From Halorussus caseinilyticus (lineage in GTDB: Archaea > Halobacteriota > Halobacteria > Halobacteriales > Haladaptataceae), in assembly GCF_029338395.1 (NCBI RefSeq), contig NZ_CP119810.1, positions 248,001 through 312,000 on the forward strand: a stretch of 64,000 bases of DNA, in the 5' to 3' direction. Of the stretch, positions 41,830 through 50,744 are shown piece after piece. The notes beneath the pieces were generated by a model, which was not told the DNA's origin, did not search any database, and saw only the letters and a program-made list of their open reading frames with translations. Position 1 is the first letter of the stretch; the number at the start of each line of letters is the position of its first letter. A program made the position numbers and the translations under genes.

Positions 41830-42852
41830 TCAGAACTGGTCCAGTCGCGTCTGGTCGCCGAGCAAAGGTCGGGCGTCGTAGTCGTGGTGGACGGCGAGGT
41901 GGTCGGCGAACGCCGCCGCGGACCCGTGGTGGGTGTAGACGACTTCGGGGTCCACGGCTCGGACGACTTCGACCAACTCGTCGAAGTCGCAGTGGTCGGT
42001 CAGCGGGAAGGTGGCGTCGTAGCCCCCGCGGTAGCGGAACGACTCTTCGACCGCCCACCCGGAGAATCCGGCCTTCAGCGCGTCGTGGCGCTCGGCGAGA
42101 TTCGTTACCCAGTCGCTCCGGGCGAGGTTGGTCGGGAGGACCACGATTTCGTCGCCTGCGATTTCGTCACCGCTGTCGGCTTCTACCGACAGCGGTGACG
42201 GAATCGACTCGGCCGGAAATTCGAGGTTCGTCGCGTCCTCGATGGCGTCGTTGACGGTCCGAATCGCGTCGTGGACGACGATTCGGCGGTTCGTCGCCTG
42301 TCGCGCGAGTCGCTGGAGTTTCTGGGCGCGGCCCAGCGAGTAGCCGAACAGCACGAGCGGTCGGTCGTCGTTGTCGGCCATCCAGTCCCGAATCCGGCCC
42401 TGAAGCTCTTCCTCGGGTGGGAACCGATATGCCGGGTCGCCGTAGGTCGTCTCCGTCACCAGCACGTCGGCGTCAACCGGGTCGAACCCCTCCAAGTAGA
42501 GGCGGTCCCGGACCGAGAAGTCGCCGGTGTAGAGGTACCGGCGCGCGGCCCCGTCCGGCCGGTCCGCGCCGTCTGCCTCCACCAGCGCGGCCCGCGACCC
42601 GACGACGTGGCCCGAGGGGTGGAGCGTCACCCTTTCGGTGCCCTCGCGGAACTCGGGCACCGACGCGCCGGTTCGGGCCTCGACCAGCGCCGCGGTCGGG
42701 GCCGAACAGACCACCGTTTCCGGAGTCTTCCGGAAGGTGTGGTCGGCGTGAGCGTGGCTCACGATGTTCACGTCGCCGACGGCGCTCGCGGCGTCGGCGA
42801 CGTAGGTCCGCCCGGCGTCGATTCGGATGCCGTCGTCGCGTCGGACCGTCAT
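41830..42852 (-). CDS. beta-lactamase-fold exonuclease, mRNA 3'-end-processing-factor-like
   Basis: 340 residues from the ATG at 42852. Metal motif SHAHADHTF (HxHxDH), second motif LHPSGHVVGS, YLYTGDFSVRDR with a metal Asp, and LTDHCDFDELVEVV form the MBL/beta-CASP-like nuclease core; VLFGYSLGRAQKLQ is the start of the C-terminal part. Homologues are annotated as exonuclease or mRNA 3'-end processing factor. It would process RNA or DNA ends in the cytosol. Confidence 0.8.
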   Translation of the reverse strand: MTVRRDDGIRIDAGRTYVADAASAVGDVNIVSHAHADHTFRKTPETVVCSAPTAALVEARTGASVPEFREGTERVTLHPSGHVVGSRAALVEADGADRPDGAARRYLYTGDFSVRDRLYLEGFDPVDADVLVTETTYGDPAYRFPPEEELQGRIRDWMADNDDRPLVLFGYSLGRAQKLQRLARQATNRRIVVHDAIRTVNDAIEDATNLEFPAESIPSPLSVEADSGDEIAGDEIVVLPTNLARSDWVTNLAERHDALKAGFSGWAVEESFRYRGGYDATFPLTDHCDFDELVEVVRAVDPEVVYTHHGSAAAFADHLAVHHDYDARPLLGDQTRLDQF

Positions 42853-42990
42853 CGCCGGAGGTGGGTGCCGGAGGGTAATCAGTCTCGCGCTCCGACTCGC
42901 CGATAGGACTGAAAAAGTGAGTGAAAAGACGTGTATTTCGTTGCTATCCAACTATTTTCGATGCTCCGAGTCGTGCGCTCGCCCCGCGAC

Positions 42991-43290
42991 TCCGGCGTTT
43001 CCGCTGTCTTTCCGTCGGCGACACCTCGGCTAGTCACACCGGTCTTTCCGCTGTTTTTCCCGTCGCCGAGCGACGGTGTGCCGTCGCTCGGCGACTCACT
43101 TTTGGGCGGTCGGCCCGTCCGTTCGGACGTGCTTCGACTCCCGATTCGGCGGTGTCCGAACTGCCGGTACGTCGGTCCGACCCGGAAGTTCGTCGCGGAC
43201 GACGGCGCGCGCTACCGGTGTCCGCGGTGCGACCACGAAGTCGAGGCTCTCGACCCCCGACTCGCCTGACACCGGCGTTTCCGTTGTTTC
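42991..43290. repeat. three copies of a tccggcgtttccgctgt-like repeat and a 15-bp hairpin
   Basis: Copies at 42991-43013, 43038-43060 and, more diverged, 43271-43290 share (t/a)ccgg(c/t)(g/c)tttccg(c/t)tgt. Between copies two and three, 43062-43076 and 43081-43095 form a perfect 15-bp hairpin with a tgtg loop. The 46-residue zinc protein gene lies between copy two and copy three. Confidence 0.55.
43129..43269 (+). CDS. 46-residue zinc-ribbon micro-protein
   Basis: Starts at a GTG (43129); an acttttggg box lies 26 bp upstream, directly after a hairpin. LPIRRCPNCRYVGPTRKFVA and RYRCPRCDHEVEAL give CPNC and CPRC pairs, 20 residues apart, a zinc ribbon. Longer in-frame starts back to 42931 read through repeats and are unlikely. 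Function unknown. Confidence 0.6.
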   Translation: MLRLPIRRCPNCRYVGPTRKFVADDGARYRCPRCDHEVEALDPRLA

Positions 43291-43404
43291 GAATCGTCCG
43301 CCGCGCGTCTGACTCCCCACTGGAGCGTTCGAGACGCCCGTCTCCGAACGTGACCCGCGCTTTCGACCCTAATTCGTAAGTCCCTTCGATGAGTACGGGG
43401 GAGC

Positions 43405-43920
43405 ATGAACTTCACACCTACGACGTGGACGCTTCTCGACGCGGGGCACGTCGAGAGCGTGGACCTCGCGTTCGTCGGTCTGCTCGCGTTGGCGGGGGTC
43501 GGGTCGGTCGTCCTCCTCGGTCTCGCGCTGGCGGCGTTGGTCCGGCGACCCTCCCGGTCGTACCTGTTGGTGACGCTGGCGCTGGCGACCCTGCTCGCTC
43601 GAACCGCCGTCGCAGTGCTGACGCTCACCAGTTCGGTCGCCGCGGGACCGCACCACTTGCTCGAACACGCACTCGACGCGGTGATGGCCTCGCTGGTCGT
43701 CGCGGCCGTCTACGACGCCCGCTCTGCCCGCCAGTCCGCGGCCGATGATAGTCCGCCGATTCGGAGCGACGGCGGGTCCGAACCGGTCGAATCCGAGCGC
43801 GTGCCGTCGCGCGAGAGCGCGACGGCGCGCGAACGCGGGAGCGCAGACGAACGCGGCCGTGAGTCCGCGCACGGCGCGCACGAACGCGGACGCGACGACT
43901 TGCGGGAGGGCGAGCGATGA
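43405..43920 (+). CDS. membrane protein paired with a winged-helix regulator (DUF7471-like)
   Basis: 171 residues. Three membrane helices in the first 110 residues (DLAFVGLLALAGVGSVVLLG, LLVTLALATLLARTAVAVLT, HALDAVMASLVVAAVYDARS), then a long, highly charged Glu/Arg/Ser tail that looks disordered. The stop overlaps the start of the regulator by 4 bp (ATGA). This pair of genes recurs in haloarchaea; function unknown, perhaps membrane sensing. Confidence 0.7.
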   Translation: MNFTPTTWTLLDAGHVESVDLAFVGLLALAGVGSVVLLGLALAALVRRPSRSYLLVTLALATLLARTAVAVLTLTSSVAAGPHHLLEHALDAVMASLVVAAVYDARSARQSAADDSPPIRSDGGSEPVESERVPSRESATARERGSADERGRESAHGAHERGRDDLREGER

Positions 43921-44426
43921 ACGAGACCCGCCGGTCCATCGCCGACCACGTTCGGTCGAACCCCGGCGTTCACTTCAACGGCGTCGTCCGGGCGCTGGAC
44001 CTCGCGCCGGGGCAGGTCCAGTACCACCTCCGGCGACTCTCGGCCGACGAGCGAGTCGTGACCGACGAGGTGCAGGGCCGGACCCACCTCTACCCGCCGG
44101 AGTACGACGACTGGGAGCGGTCGGCGCTCGCCATGTTCCGGCGCGAAACCGCCCGCGACGTGCTGGCCTTCCTGCTCGACGCCGGGGAGACGACGCCCGC
44201 CGAACTCACCGACGAGTTGGGTCTCGCCCGGAGTACCGTCGAGTGGCACCTCGACAACCTGACCGATTACGACCTCGTGGACAAGCGCCGCGAGGGGAAC
44301 CGCGTCTACCTCGAACCCGCCCGCCCGAAGGCCACCGCCGACCTGCTCGGCGAGATTACGCCGTCGCTCCCCGAGCGCATGGTGGACCGATTCACGACGC
44401 TCGTGGACAGTCTGGTCGAAGAGTAG
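43917..44426 (+). CDS. transcriptional regulator with two winged-helix domains
   Basis: 169 residues. First winged helix: RRSIADHVRSNPGVHFNGVV, then RALDLAPGQVQYHLRRLSAD; second: LAFLLDAGETTPAELTDELG, ARSTVEWHLDNLTDYDLVDK. Both follow the ArsR/MarR-like pattern with a wing. Predicted cytosolic DNA-binding regulator, coupled by a 4-bp overlap to the membrane protein before it. Confidence 0.85.
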   Translation: MNETRRSIADHVRSNPGVHFNGVVRALDLAPGQVQYHLRRLSADERVVTDEVQGRTHLYPPEYDDWERSALAMFRRETARDVLAFLLDAGETTPAELTDELGLARSTVEWHLDNLTDYDLVDKRREGNRVYLEPARPKATADLLGEITPSLPERMVDRFTTLVDSLVEE

Positions 44427-44525
44427 GGTCGGCGGAGCGGCAGTCGCCGTTTCACCGCGTGACCCTCCGCCGCGTCGGTCCCTCGGTCGCTACTCGTTTT
44501 ACCCTGCCCGTGGTAGTTCGATGAC

Positions 44526-45329
44526 ATGACCGGAGACTCGAAACGCCGCGTGGCCGTCCTCCTCGACAGTTCGGGCGAGAGTTCGGCCAGCAGAGCGACG
44601 AACGCTTTCGTCGGGGCGCTGATTCTGCTGAACGTCGTCGCCGTCGTCTTGGAGACCATAGACCCGGTGTACGCTCGCTATCGGACGGTGTTTCGGTTGT
44701 TCGAGCTACTTTCGATTGTGGTGTTCGTCGTCGAGTTCGCGCTTCGGTTCTGGGCATCGACTGCCAGACCGGGCTACGAGGGTCCCGTTCTCGGGCGTCT
44801 CAGGTTCCTCGTCAATCCCTACGCCGTCGCCGACCTGCTGGCGATTCTCCCGTTCGTCCTCGGAGTCGCGGCGCTCGACCTTCGGTTTATCCGCGTCGTC
44901 AGGGCGTTCTGGTTCCTGCGCCTGTTCCGCGAGTCGGCCGTCTGGCAGTCGCGCCAGCGGTTCGTCCGGGTCGTCCGCGCGCGGCGCGCCGACCTCTCGA
45001 TAGCCGTGATGCTCGCCGTCCTCGTGTTCTTCGTCTCGTCGGGCCTGCTGTACTACGCCGAACGACCCGCCGGTACCTTCGCCAGCATCCCGGACGCGAT
45101 GTGGTGGGCGGTCATCACGCTGACGACGGTGGGCTACGGCGACGTGGTTCCCGTCACGCTTCTCGGCCGCCTCTTCGCCGGACTGACCGCGCTCGGGGGT
45201 ATCGGATTGTTCGCGCTTCCCGCGAGCATCCTCGCGGCCGGGTACGAGGACGTATCGGAACCGACGCGCTCCGCCGACGCGGACGCCGAGTGCCCGAACT
45301 GCGGGTATCGCCTCGACGATTCGGAGTGA
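44526..45329 (+). CDS. voltage-gated potassium channel-like protein
   Basis: 267 residues with six helices. S4 is LRFIRVVRAFWFLRLFRE with Arg at every third position, and the pore loop has TLTTVGYGDVVPVT with the K+ selectivity filter TVGYGD. After S6 a short cytosolic tail ends in CPNCGYRLDDSE, half a zinc ribbon, so a metal site might form between subunits of the tetramer. KvAP-like. Likely opens with membrane depolarisation. Confidence 0.88.
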   Translation: MTGDSKRRVAVLLDSSGESSASRATNAFVGALILLNVVAVVLETIDPVYARYRTVFRLFELLSIVVFVVEFALRFWASTARPGYEGPVLGRLRFLVNPYAVADLLAILPFVLGVAALDLRFIRVVRAFWFLRLFRESAVWQSRQRFVRVVRARRADLSIAVMLAVLVFFVSSGLLYYAERPAGTFASIPDAMWWAVITLTTVGYGDVVPVTLLGRLFAGLTALGGIGLFALPASILAAGYEDVSEPTRSADADAECPNCGYRLDDSE

Positions 45330-45400
45330 CGCCGCCGGTTTCCGGTCCCGGCACGCGCTCGCGTCGGAACCGTTTTGTCTCGCTCCGTCGTCGTCCCGCC

Positions 45401-46096
45401 ATGCGACACGAAGTCGAATCCGGCCCGGCGTACTCGCTTCTGAACGTCACGCTCGAAGACGGCGAGCAGATTCAGGCCGAGGGCGGCGCGATGGTGAGTC
45501 ACGGCGAGAACGTCTCGATGGACACCAACGCGACCGGCGGGTTCCTCCGGTCGCTTCGCCGGAGCGTCTTCGGCGGCGAGAGTTTCTTCCAGAACACCTT
45601 CACCGCGACGGGTGGCGAGGGCACGGTGACGCTCGCGCCGCCGTTGCCGGGCGACGTGACTCACGAGGAACTGTCGGACGAGACAGTCTACGTCCAGTCG
45701 GGGTCGTACGTCGCGGGCGACACCGACCTCGACGTGGACACGGAGTTCGGCGGAGCGAAGACGTTCTTCGGGAGCGAGGGCCTGTTCCTGCTGAAAGTCT
45801 CGGGGTCGGGTCCGCTGTTCGCGTCGAGTTACGGGGCCATCAAGTCCGTCGATTTGGACGACGGCGAGACGTACACCGTGGACACCGGCCACATCGTCGC
45901 GTTCGAGGCGTCGGCCGACTTCGCGGTCCGGCGCGTGGCGGGCCTGAAGTCCACGATACTCTCGGGCGAGGGACTGGTGTGTCGGTTCGAGGGACCGGGC
46001 CGGGTGTGGTTGCAGACCCGGAGTCCCGACGCCTTCCTGTCGTGGCTACTGCCCAAGATTTCCCGGACGACGTACGCGAACGACGGTTCGCCGTAA
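45401..46096 (+). CDS. AIM24/TIGR00266-family protein
   Basis: 231 residues. EVESGPAYSLLNVTLEDGEQ, IQAEGGAMVSHGENVSMDTN, FQNTFTATGGEGTVTLAPP and YTVDTGHIVAFEASADFAVR follow the TIGR00266/AIM24 pattern, a tryptophan-RNA-binding-attenuator-like beta fold. Function in archaea is unknown; mitochondrial AIM24 affects membrane organisation. Cytosolic, no signal. Confidence 0.85.
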   Translation: MRHEVESGPAYSLLNVTLEDGEQIQAEGGAMVSHGENVSMDTNATGGFLRSLRRSVFGGESFFQNTFTATGGEGTVTLAPPLPGDVTHEELSDETVYVQSGSYVAGDTDLDVDTEFGGAKTFFGSEGLFLLKVSGSGPLFASSYGAIKSVDLDDGETYTVDTGHIVAFEASADFAVRRVAGLKSTILSGEGLVCRFEGPGRVWLQTRSPDAFLSWLLPKISRTTYANDGSP

Positions 46097-46155
46097 CTCC
46101 GATTTCGACGCCCGAACCAAAACTTCCTTTCATACTGTCTTCTTAGTGAACACTA

Positions 46156-47451
46156 ATGGACGATAGCGAACCAACCGAACCCGGACGACTCTCTCGACGA
46201 CAGTTCGCCAAGGCCGCCGTCGCCATCGGCGGTGCCTCGGCGCTGTCGGCGTGCATGGGTCGCAACGGCGAACCGGACGTGTCGAACGGACCAGACGACC
46301 TCTCGACGCTCCCCGCGCGCCAGCACGCGTGGAACGAATTCCTGCCGACCGACGACCACGGCAACGATGTCGCGCCGCGCCACCGCGTCCTGCTCTTGCT
46401 GAACTACGCCAGCGACGGGACGCCGAGCGACGGCGACCGGAAAACCGTCGAGTCGGCGTTCGAGAGCCTCGAACGCGCCTACGAGCGAGGCAACGACGGC
46501 CTGCTCTTTACCGTGGGCTACTCGCCGTCGTACTTCGAGCGATTCGACGCCGACCTCCCCGAGTCGGTCGATTTACAGCAACCGAAGGCGCTCGCGCCGT
46601 TCGAGGACCCGGAACTCGACCAGCAGGACGCCGTGGTCCACCTCGCCAGCGACCACGCGTCGGTCGTGTTGGCCGCCGAGGAAGCTCTCCTCGGCGAGAA
46701 GTCGGAGGTCAACGGCGTCGAGATGGACGCCGACCTCACCGGCGTCTTCGAGAAGGCCGACCGCCGGACGGGATTCGTCGGTAGCGGTCTGCCCGCCGAG
46801 AATCAGGACGCGGAGGGCATCCCGGACGACGAACCGGTCTCGGAGGACTCGCCGCTGTTCATGGGTTTCAAGTCGGGATTCAAGAAGAATCAGGCCAGCG
46901 AGGACCGCGTGACGATTCAGGACGGGCCGTTCGCGGACGGGACGACCCACCAACTCTCGAAGATTCAGTTGAAACTCGAACAGTGGTACGAGCAGGACAG
47001 TCGGTCACAGCGCGTCTCGAAGATGTTCTGCCCGGTCCACGCCGAGGAGGACCTCGTGGAGGGCGTCGGCGAGAACCTCGGCGACTCCGCGAAGATGTCC
47101 GAGAAGGGGTGTCCGGCCCACACCGAGGACCACGCCCGAACGAAGGGGATGGTCGGCCACTCCCAGAAGTCGGCCCGCGCGCGGGACGACGACGACTCGC
47201 CGCTGATGATTCGCCGCGACTTCGACTCGACGGACGGCGGGCAAGCGGGTCTGCACTTCGTCTCGGTCCAGCGCACCATCTCTGACTTCGTGGACACCCG
47301 CGAAGCGATGAACGGCGAGGACGTGGCCGAGAAGTCGGCGGTCGGTCAGAAGAACAACAACGGCATCCTCCAGTACATGGAGGTCCTCCGGCGCGGGAAC
47401 TTCCTGCTCCCGCCGCGGAAACACCGGTCGCTCCCGAAGCCGAATCCGTAA
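46156..47451 (+). CDS. Tat-exported DUF7405-like protein, distantly peroxidase-like
   Basis: 431 residues. The N-terminus RLSRRQFAKAAVAIGGASAL with a Cys shortly after is a twin-arginine, probably lipoprotein, signal. The body (HRVLLLLNYASDG, LLFTVGYSPSYFERF, LFMGFKSGFKKNQASEDRVT, LHFVSVQRTISDFVDTREAM) resembles haloarchaeal DUF7405 proteins, distantly like Dyp-type peroxidases; the catalytic motif GxxDG is not present, so haem peroxidase activity is uncertain. Two His-containing Cys segments (CPVHAEEDL, CPAHTEDHA) might bind metal. Outside the cell. Confidence 0.6.
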   Translation: MDDSEPTEPGRLSRRQFAKAAVAIGGASALSACMGRNGEPDVSNGPDDLSTLPARQHAWNEFLPTDDHGNDVAPRHRVLLLLNYASDGTPSDGDRKTVESAFESLERAYERGNDGLLFTVGYSPSYFERFDADLPESVDLQQPKALAPFEDPELDQQDAVVHLASDHASVVLAAEEALLGEKSEVNGVEMDADLTGVFEKADRRTGFVGSGLPAENQDAEGIPDDEPVSEDSPLFMGFKSGFKKNQASEDRVTIQDGPFADGTTHQLSKIQLKLEQWYEQDSRSQRVSKMFCPVHAEEDLVEGVGENLGDSAKMSEKGCPAHTEDHARTKGMVGHSQKSARARDDDDSPLMIRRDFDSTDGGQAGLHFVSVQRTISDFVDTREAMNGEDVAEKSAVGQKNNNGILQYMEVLRRGNFLLPPRKHRSLPKPNP

Positions 47452-47685
47452 TTGGCTTTGGGACTAATTTCGCTATTTCAGACGTGCTTTTCACTTTGCT
47501 TGACAATTGTTTATACGTCTTAGAACTGTCTATATATTGCTCGGGTTTCACGAGACTAACCTAATACGACTCAGCGCGCGCGGGCGCGACCCGCAAGTGG
47601 TCGCGCCCATCCGTGCGAGGTCGTCGGGACTCGCTTCCGACGGTGGACGACTGAACGAGTCCCCGAAGGGGACGAGTGAGGGAGT

Positions 47686-47760
47686 CGGTTGGGGAAGACG
47701 TGGCCCGCGGCGGCGGTGCTGTGCGGTATGATTGGTTCAAGCCTGTCGCTAGCTTCTCCG
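47686..47760. repeat. single copy of the intergenic repeat of 10081-10296
   Basis: cggttggggaagacgtggcc ... tgattggttcaagcctgtcg ... ctagcttctccg, matching the left copy at 10081-10155 with scattered changes. The inverted partner seen at 10216-10296 is missing here. Confidence 0.75.
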
Positions 47761-47828
47761 TCTCTGCTGTTCGTCTCGGCCGTCTTGCTCCGTACCGCTA
47801 CCGCCGAAACTGCCGGAGAGAAGTCCTC

Positions 47829-47997
47829 GAAAGCCCCCGCCCGCTCGCTTCGTACAGTCATCGCAACCGCAGGAACCGTCGTAATAAACGCTCAGAAAGC
47901 CCCCGCCCGCTCGCGGTCGCTCAGCGACATATCCTCGCTCACTGTGTTCGCTCGGATAAGGGTCGCTGAGGCGACTGAACTGGACGCGAGCGGGCGG
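47829..47997. repeat. 20-bp direct repeat and nested hairpin
   Basis: gaaagcccccgcccgctcgc occurs at 47829-47848 and 47895-47914. The second copy starts a hairpin: 47903-47915 pairs with 47985-47997, and inside it gtcgctcagcgac faces gtcgctgaggcgac. This nested form could be an RNA structure or a mobile repeat. Confidence 0.65.
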
Positions 47998-48028
47998 CCC
48001 CTTTATCCCCCCGGTGGATTGGTCAGCG

Positions 48029-48085
48029 GAGCGTTCGCTGTCGGTTGGTCGGCCGAGCGTTCGCTGTCGGTTGGTCGGCCGAGCG
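48029..48085. repeat. 26-bp tandem repeat, just over two copies
   Basis: Unit gagcgttcgctgtcggttgg + tcggcc starts at 48029 and 48055; a partial third begins at 48081. Bases 48045-48064 match 4302-4321 exactly. Confidence 0.8.
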
Positions 48086-48207
48086 CGTCCCCTGCGGCCG
48101 GTCGCTTCCATTACTCTCGTCACCCCTCGCCGCGTCCCCGCCGCGAAGAACGCGAAGATTTCGCCGGACCGCGAACCTCTTTACCGCCCCGACGCGCACC
48201 TCGGACC

Positions 48208-48933
48208 ATGCGAAAAGTCAGATTCCGCGACCCGGCGGGAAGCACCCGCGTCGGCGAGTGGACCGACGACGGCATCGAGTTCGCCGACCGGACCTACGAC
48301 GAGTCCGAAGTCGAGGTCCTCCCGCCGAGCGACCCCACCAAAATCGTCTGCGTGGGCCTGAACTACGCCGACCACGCCGCCGAGCGAGACAAGGAACCCC
48401 CCGAGCGACCCCTGCTGTTTCTCAAACCCCCCAACGCGGTGTCGGGCCACGGCGACACCGTGTCGCTCCCCGCCGGAAAGGAGCGGGTGGACCACGAGGC
48501 CGAGTTAGCCGTCGTGATGGGCGAACAGGCCCGGCACGTCGCCGCGGACGAGGCGATGGAGTACGTCGCCGGATTCACCTGCATGGACGACGTGTCGAAC
48601 CGCGACGACCAAGACCGCGAGCAGAACTGGGTCCGCGGGAAGGCCTTCGACAACTCCGCACCGCTCGGCCCGGTGCTGGCAACCCCCGACGAGGTACCGG
48701 ACGACGCCAGCGTCGAGTTGCGCGTGAACGGCGAGACCCGCCAATCGTCTTCGCGCGAGGAGTTCATCTGGTCTGTCCCGGAACTCGTCGAGGAGATTAC
48801 GACCTACCTCACGCTCGAACCCGGCGACGTGATTTCGACCGGCACGCCCGCGGGCGTGGCCCCACTCGAACCCGGCGACGAGGTGGCAGTCGAAGTCGAG
48901 GGCGTCGGCGTGCTTCGCCACGACGTGGCGTAG
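48208..48933 (+). CDS. fumarylacetoacetate hydrolase family protein
   Basis: 241 residues, the usual length of single-domain FAH proteins. IVCVGLNYADHAAERDKEPP is the family's start of the catalytic domain; VDHEAELAVVMG holds metal ligands; NRDDQDREQNWVRGKAFDNS, the active-site Lys/Asp area; GDVISTGTPAGV closes the fold. Members hydrolyse, decarboxylate or isomerise diketo acids such as acylpyruvates or 2-hydroxyhepta-2,4-diene-dioate in aromatic or sugar degradation. It stands just before the aromatic-metabolism genes, so an aromatic ring-cleavage substrate is possible. Confidence 0.9.
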   Translation: MRKVRFRDPAGSTRVGEWTDDGIEFADRTYDESEVEVLPPSDPTKIVCVGLNYADHAAERDKEPPERPLLFLKPPNAVSGHGDTVSLPAGKERVDHEAELAVVMGEQARHVAADEAMEYVAGFTCMDDVSNRDDQDREQNWVRGKAFDNSAPLGPVLATPDEVPDDASVELRVNGETRQSSSREEFIWSVPELVEEITTYLTLEPGDVISTGTPAGVAPLEPGDEVAVEVEGVGVLRHDVA

Positions 48934-49097
48934 CTCGAAACATCTGATTTTTTATCAGAAAAGCGGCGCTCGGACGAGACGGCGCTGTCCGTCCGGATAG
49001 CGTCGCCGTTCGAACTACCGAACTCGTTACATCTGGCCGGAGTACCAACGTTGAAGTAACATAATTATATTACGTTACCTTACAGTAGTTGATAAAA

Positions 49098-50429
49098 ATG
49101 AGCGAGATGTGGAATCCAATCCTCGAAACCATGGCGCTCGACGACCTTCGGGCGTATCAACTCGACCAGTTTCGAGAGCAGGTAGAACACGCGAAAGACG
49201 ACTCCCCGTTCTACGCCGAGAAGCTATCGGGCATCTCTCCCGACGACATCACGTCGCTGGCGGACGTGCGCGAACTCCCGACGACGACGAAAGACGAACT
49301 CCGGGAGGCCCAACGCGAGGGCGACGGACTCTACGGGGACCTCCTCGCCGAGGACGCGGAGTCGGTCGTCTCGTACCACCAGACCTCCGGAACCACCGGC
49401 CGACCCGTCAGACAGGCCGACTCGCTCCCCGACTGGGAGTGGTGGACCGACTCGTGGGCGACGGTCCTCTGGGCGCAGGGCGTCCGACCCGACGACCGGG
49501 TGTTTCTCCCGTTCTCCTACAGCGTCTTCGTGGCGTTCTGGGCCGCCCACGCCGCCGCCGAGCGAATCGGCGCGGAGGTCATCCCCGGCGGCGGGATGTC
49601 CTCGGCACAGCGAGTCGAGAAAATCGAGACGCTGGACCCCACCGTCGTCGCGGTGACGCCGACCTACGCCTTCCGCCTCGCGGAAGTCGCCGAACAGGAG
49701 GGAATCGACCTCGCGGAGACGGCGATAGAGACCGTCGTCTGCGCGGGTGAACCGGGTGCCAGCGTCCCGAGTACGAAGGACGAACTCGAAGCGCTCTGGG
49801 GCGCAGACGTGTACGACCACGCCGGGGCGACGGAGGCGGGAGCGTGGGGATTCGCCTGCGACGGCGACACTCTCGGACTCCACTTCAACGAGGCCCGCTT
49901 CCTCGTGGAAGTCCTCGACGGGGACGACGAACCCGTCGGTCCCGGCGAGACGGGCCGTCTCGTCGTGACGCCGCTGAATCGCTCCGCCCAACCCTACGTC
50001 CGCTTCGAACTCAAAGACCGGATTCGACTCGCCGAGGAGTCCTGTGACTGCGGCCGGACGTTCCGGGTGACCGACGGCGGCGTTCTGGGCCGCGAAGACG
50101 AGTTCCGGACGATAAACGGCACGCTGTTGTCGCCCCGTGCCGTCGAGGACGTGGTTCACGGCTACGACCCCGTGACCAACGAGTTCCGCGTGCGCATCGA
50201 GGACCACCCCGAGAAGGACCTCGACACTCTCGAACTCCGGGTCGAGGCCGACGGGGAGTACGACTACGACGCCGACCGAATCGCGACCGAACTCGACAAG
50301 GAACTGAAAAAGCGGACCCACCTGAGCTTCGACGTGGACGTGTCGAGTCCCGGAACCTTGGACCGCAACGAACTGAAGAGCGACCGATTCACCGACGCCC
50401 GCACCCGCCGAACCCAGTACGAACAATGA
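49098..50429 (+). CDS. phenylacetate-CoA-ligase-like AMP-forming ligase
   Basis: 443 residues, PaaK-type length. VSYHQTSGTTGRPVRQADSL is the P-loop-like AMP-binding motif; YDHAGATEAGAWGFACDG and RLVVTPLNRSAQPYVRFELK, DRIRL the adenylate motifs; the C-terminal lid starts near LGREDEFRTINGTLLSPRAV. It would adenylate an aromatic acid and transfer it to CoA or another thiol. The substrate is unknown; nearby genes suggest a hydroxybenzoate. The upstream region (49045-49095) is very A/T rich with acataattatattacg. It overlaps the next small gene by 4 bp. Confidence 0.88.
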   Translation: MSEMWNPILETMALDDLRAYQLDQFREQVEHAKDDSPFYAEKLSGISPDDITSLADVRELPTTTKDELREAQREGDGLYGDLLAEDAESVVSYHQTSGTTGRPVRQADSLPDWEWWTDSWATVLWAQGVRPDDRVFLPFSYSVFVAFWAAHAAAERIGAEVIPGGGMSSAQRVEKIETLDPTVVAVTPTYAFRLAEVAEQEGIDLAETAIETVVCAGEPGASVPSTKDELEALWGADVYDHAGATEAGAWGFACDGDTLGLHFNEARFLVEVLDGDDEPVGPGETGRLVVTPLNRSAQPYVRFELKDRIRLAEESCDCGRTFRVTDGGVLGREDEFRTINGTLLSPRAVEDVVHGYDPVTNEFRVRIEDHPEKDLDTLELRVEADGEYDYDADRIATELDKELKKRTHLSFDVDVSSPGTLDRNELKSDRFTDARTRRTQYEQ

Positions 50430-50641
50430 CCGACCGACAGCAATCGCTCGAACCCGAGGCAGAGAAACACGAACAGATGCGCGAACACGTAGAGACCATC
50501 GGCGAGGAACTCGCCTCGCTCGAACGACTCGCCGAGGACTGCGAGATTCCGGCCCTCGAACGGAACGCCGCGCAACTGCGCGGCGTTCTCCGCACCGTCG
50601 AGATGAACCTCCCGCCGCGCACGGACCGCGACGAAAACTGA
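50426..50641 (+). CDS. small helical protein coupled to the CoA ligase
   Basis: 71 residues, all polar and helical, with heptad-like spacing (HEQMREHVETIGEELASLER, LAEDCEIPALERNAAQLRGV), probably a coiled coil. The 4-bp ATGA overlap with the ligase gene indicates coupling, so a partner or regulator of that enzyme is likely. No family recognised. Confidence 0.65.
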   Translation: MTDRQQSLEPEAEKHEQMREHVETIGEELASLERLAEDCEIPALERNAAQLRGVLRTVEMNLPPRTDRDEN

Positions 50642-50744
50642 CGTGGCGGGCGACCCACATTAAATTTCTACTTCGAAAGAATATATTTTAAGAAAAATAC
50701 AATCACTCAATAATAATTTATACGATACTACCATCGTGTTTACC

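Larger units (their letters stand above)
47452..48207. other. gene-free stretch with several dispersed repeats
   Basis: No gene seen. 47460-47560 is A/T rich. 47686-47760 is a repeat copy shared with 10081-10296; 47829-47848 and 47895-47914 are identical; 47903-47997 is a nested hairpin; 48029-48085 is a 26-bp tandem repeat. The FAH-family gene promoter should lie at about 48175-48185 (cctctttacc). Confidence 0.6.

Noticed and set aside
46156-47451. Calling the Tat protein a Dyp-type peroxidase
   Set aside because: The haem-peroxidase GxxDG motif is not seen; only a distant resemblance remains.
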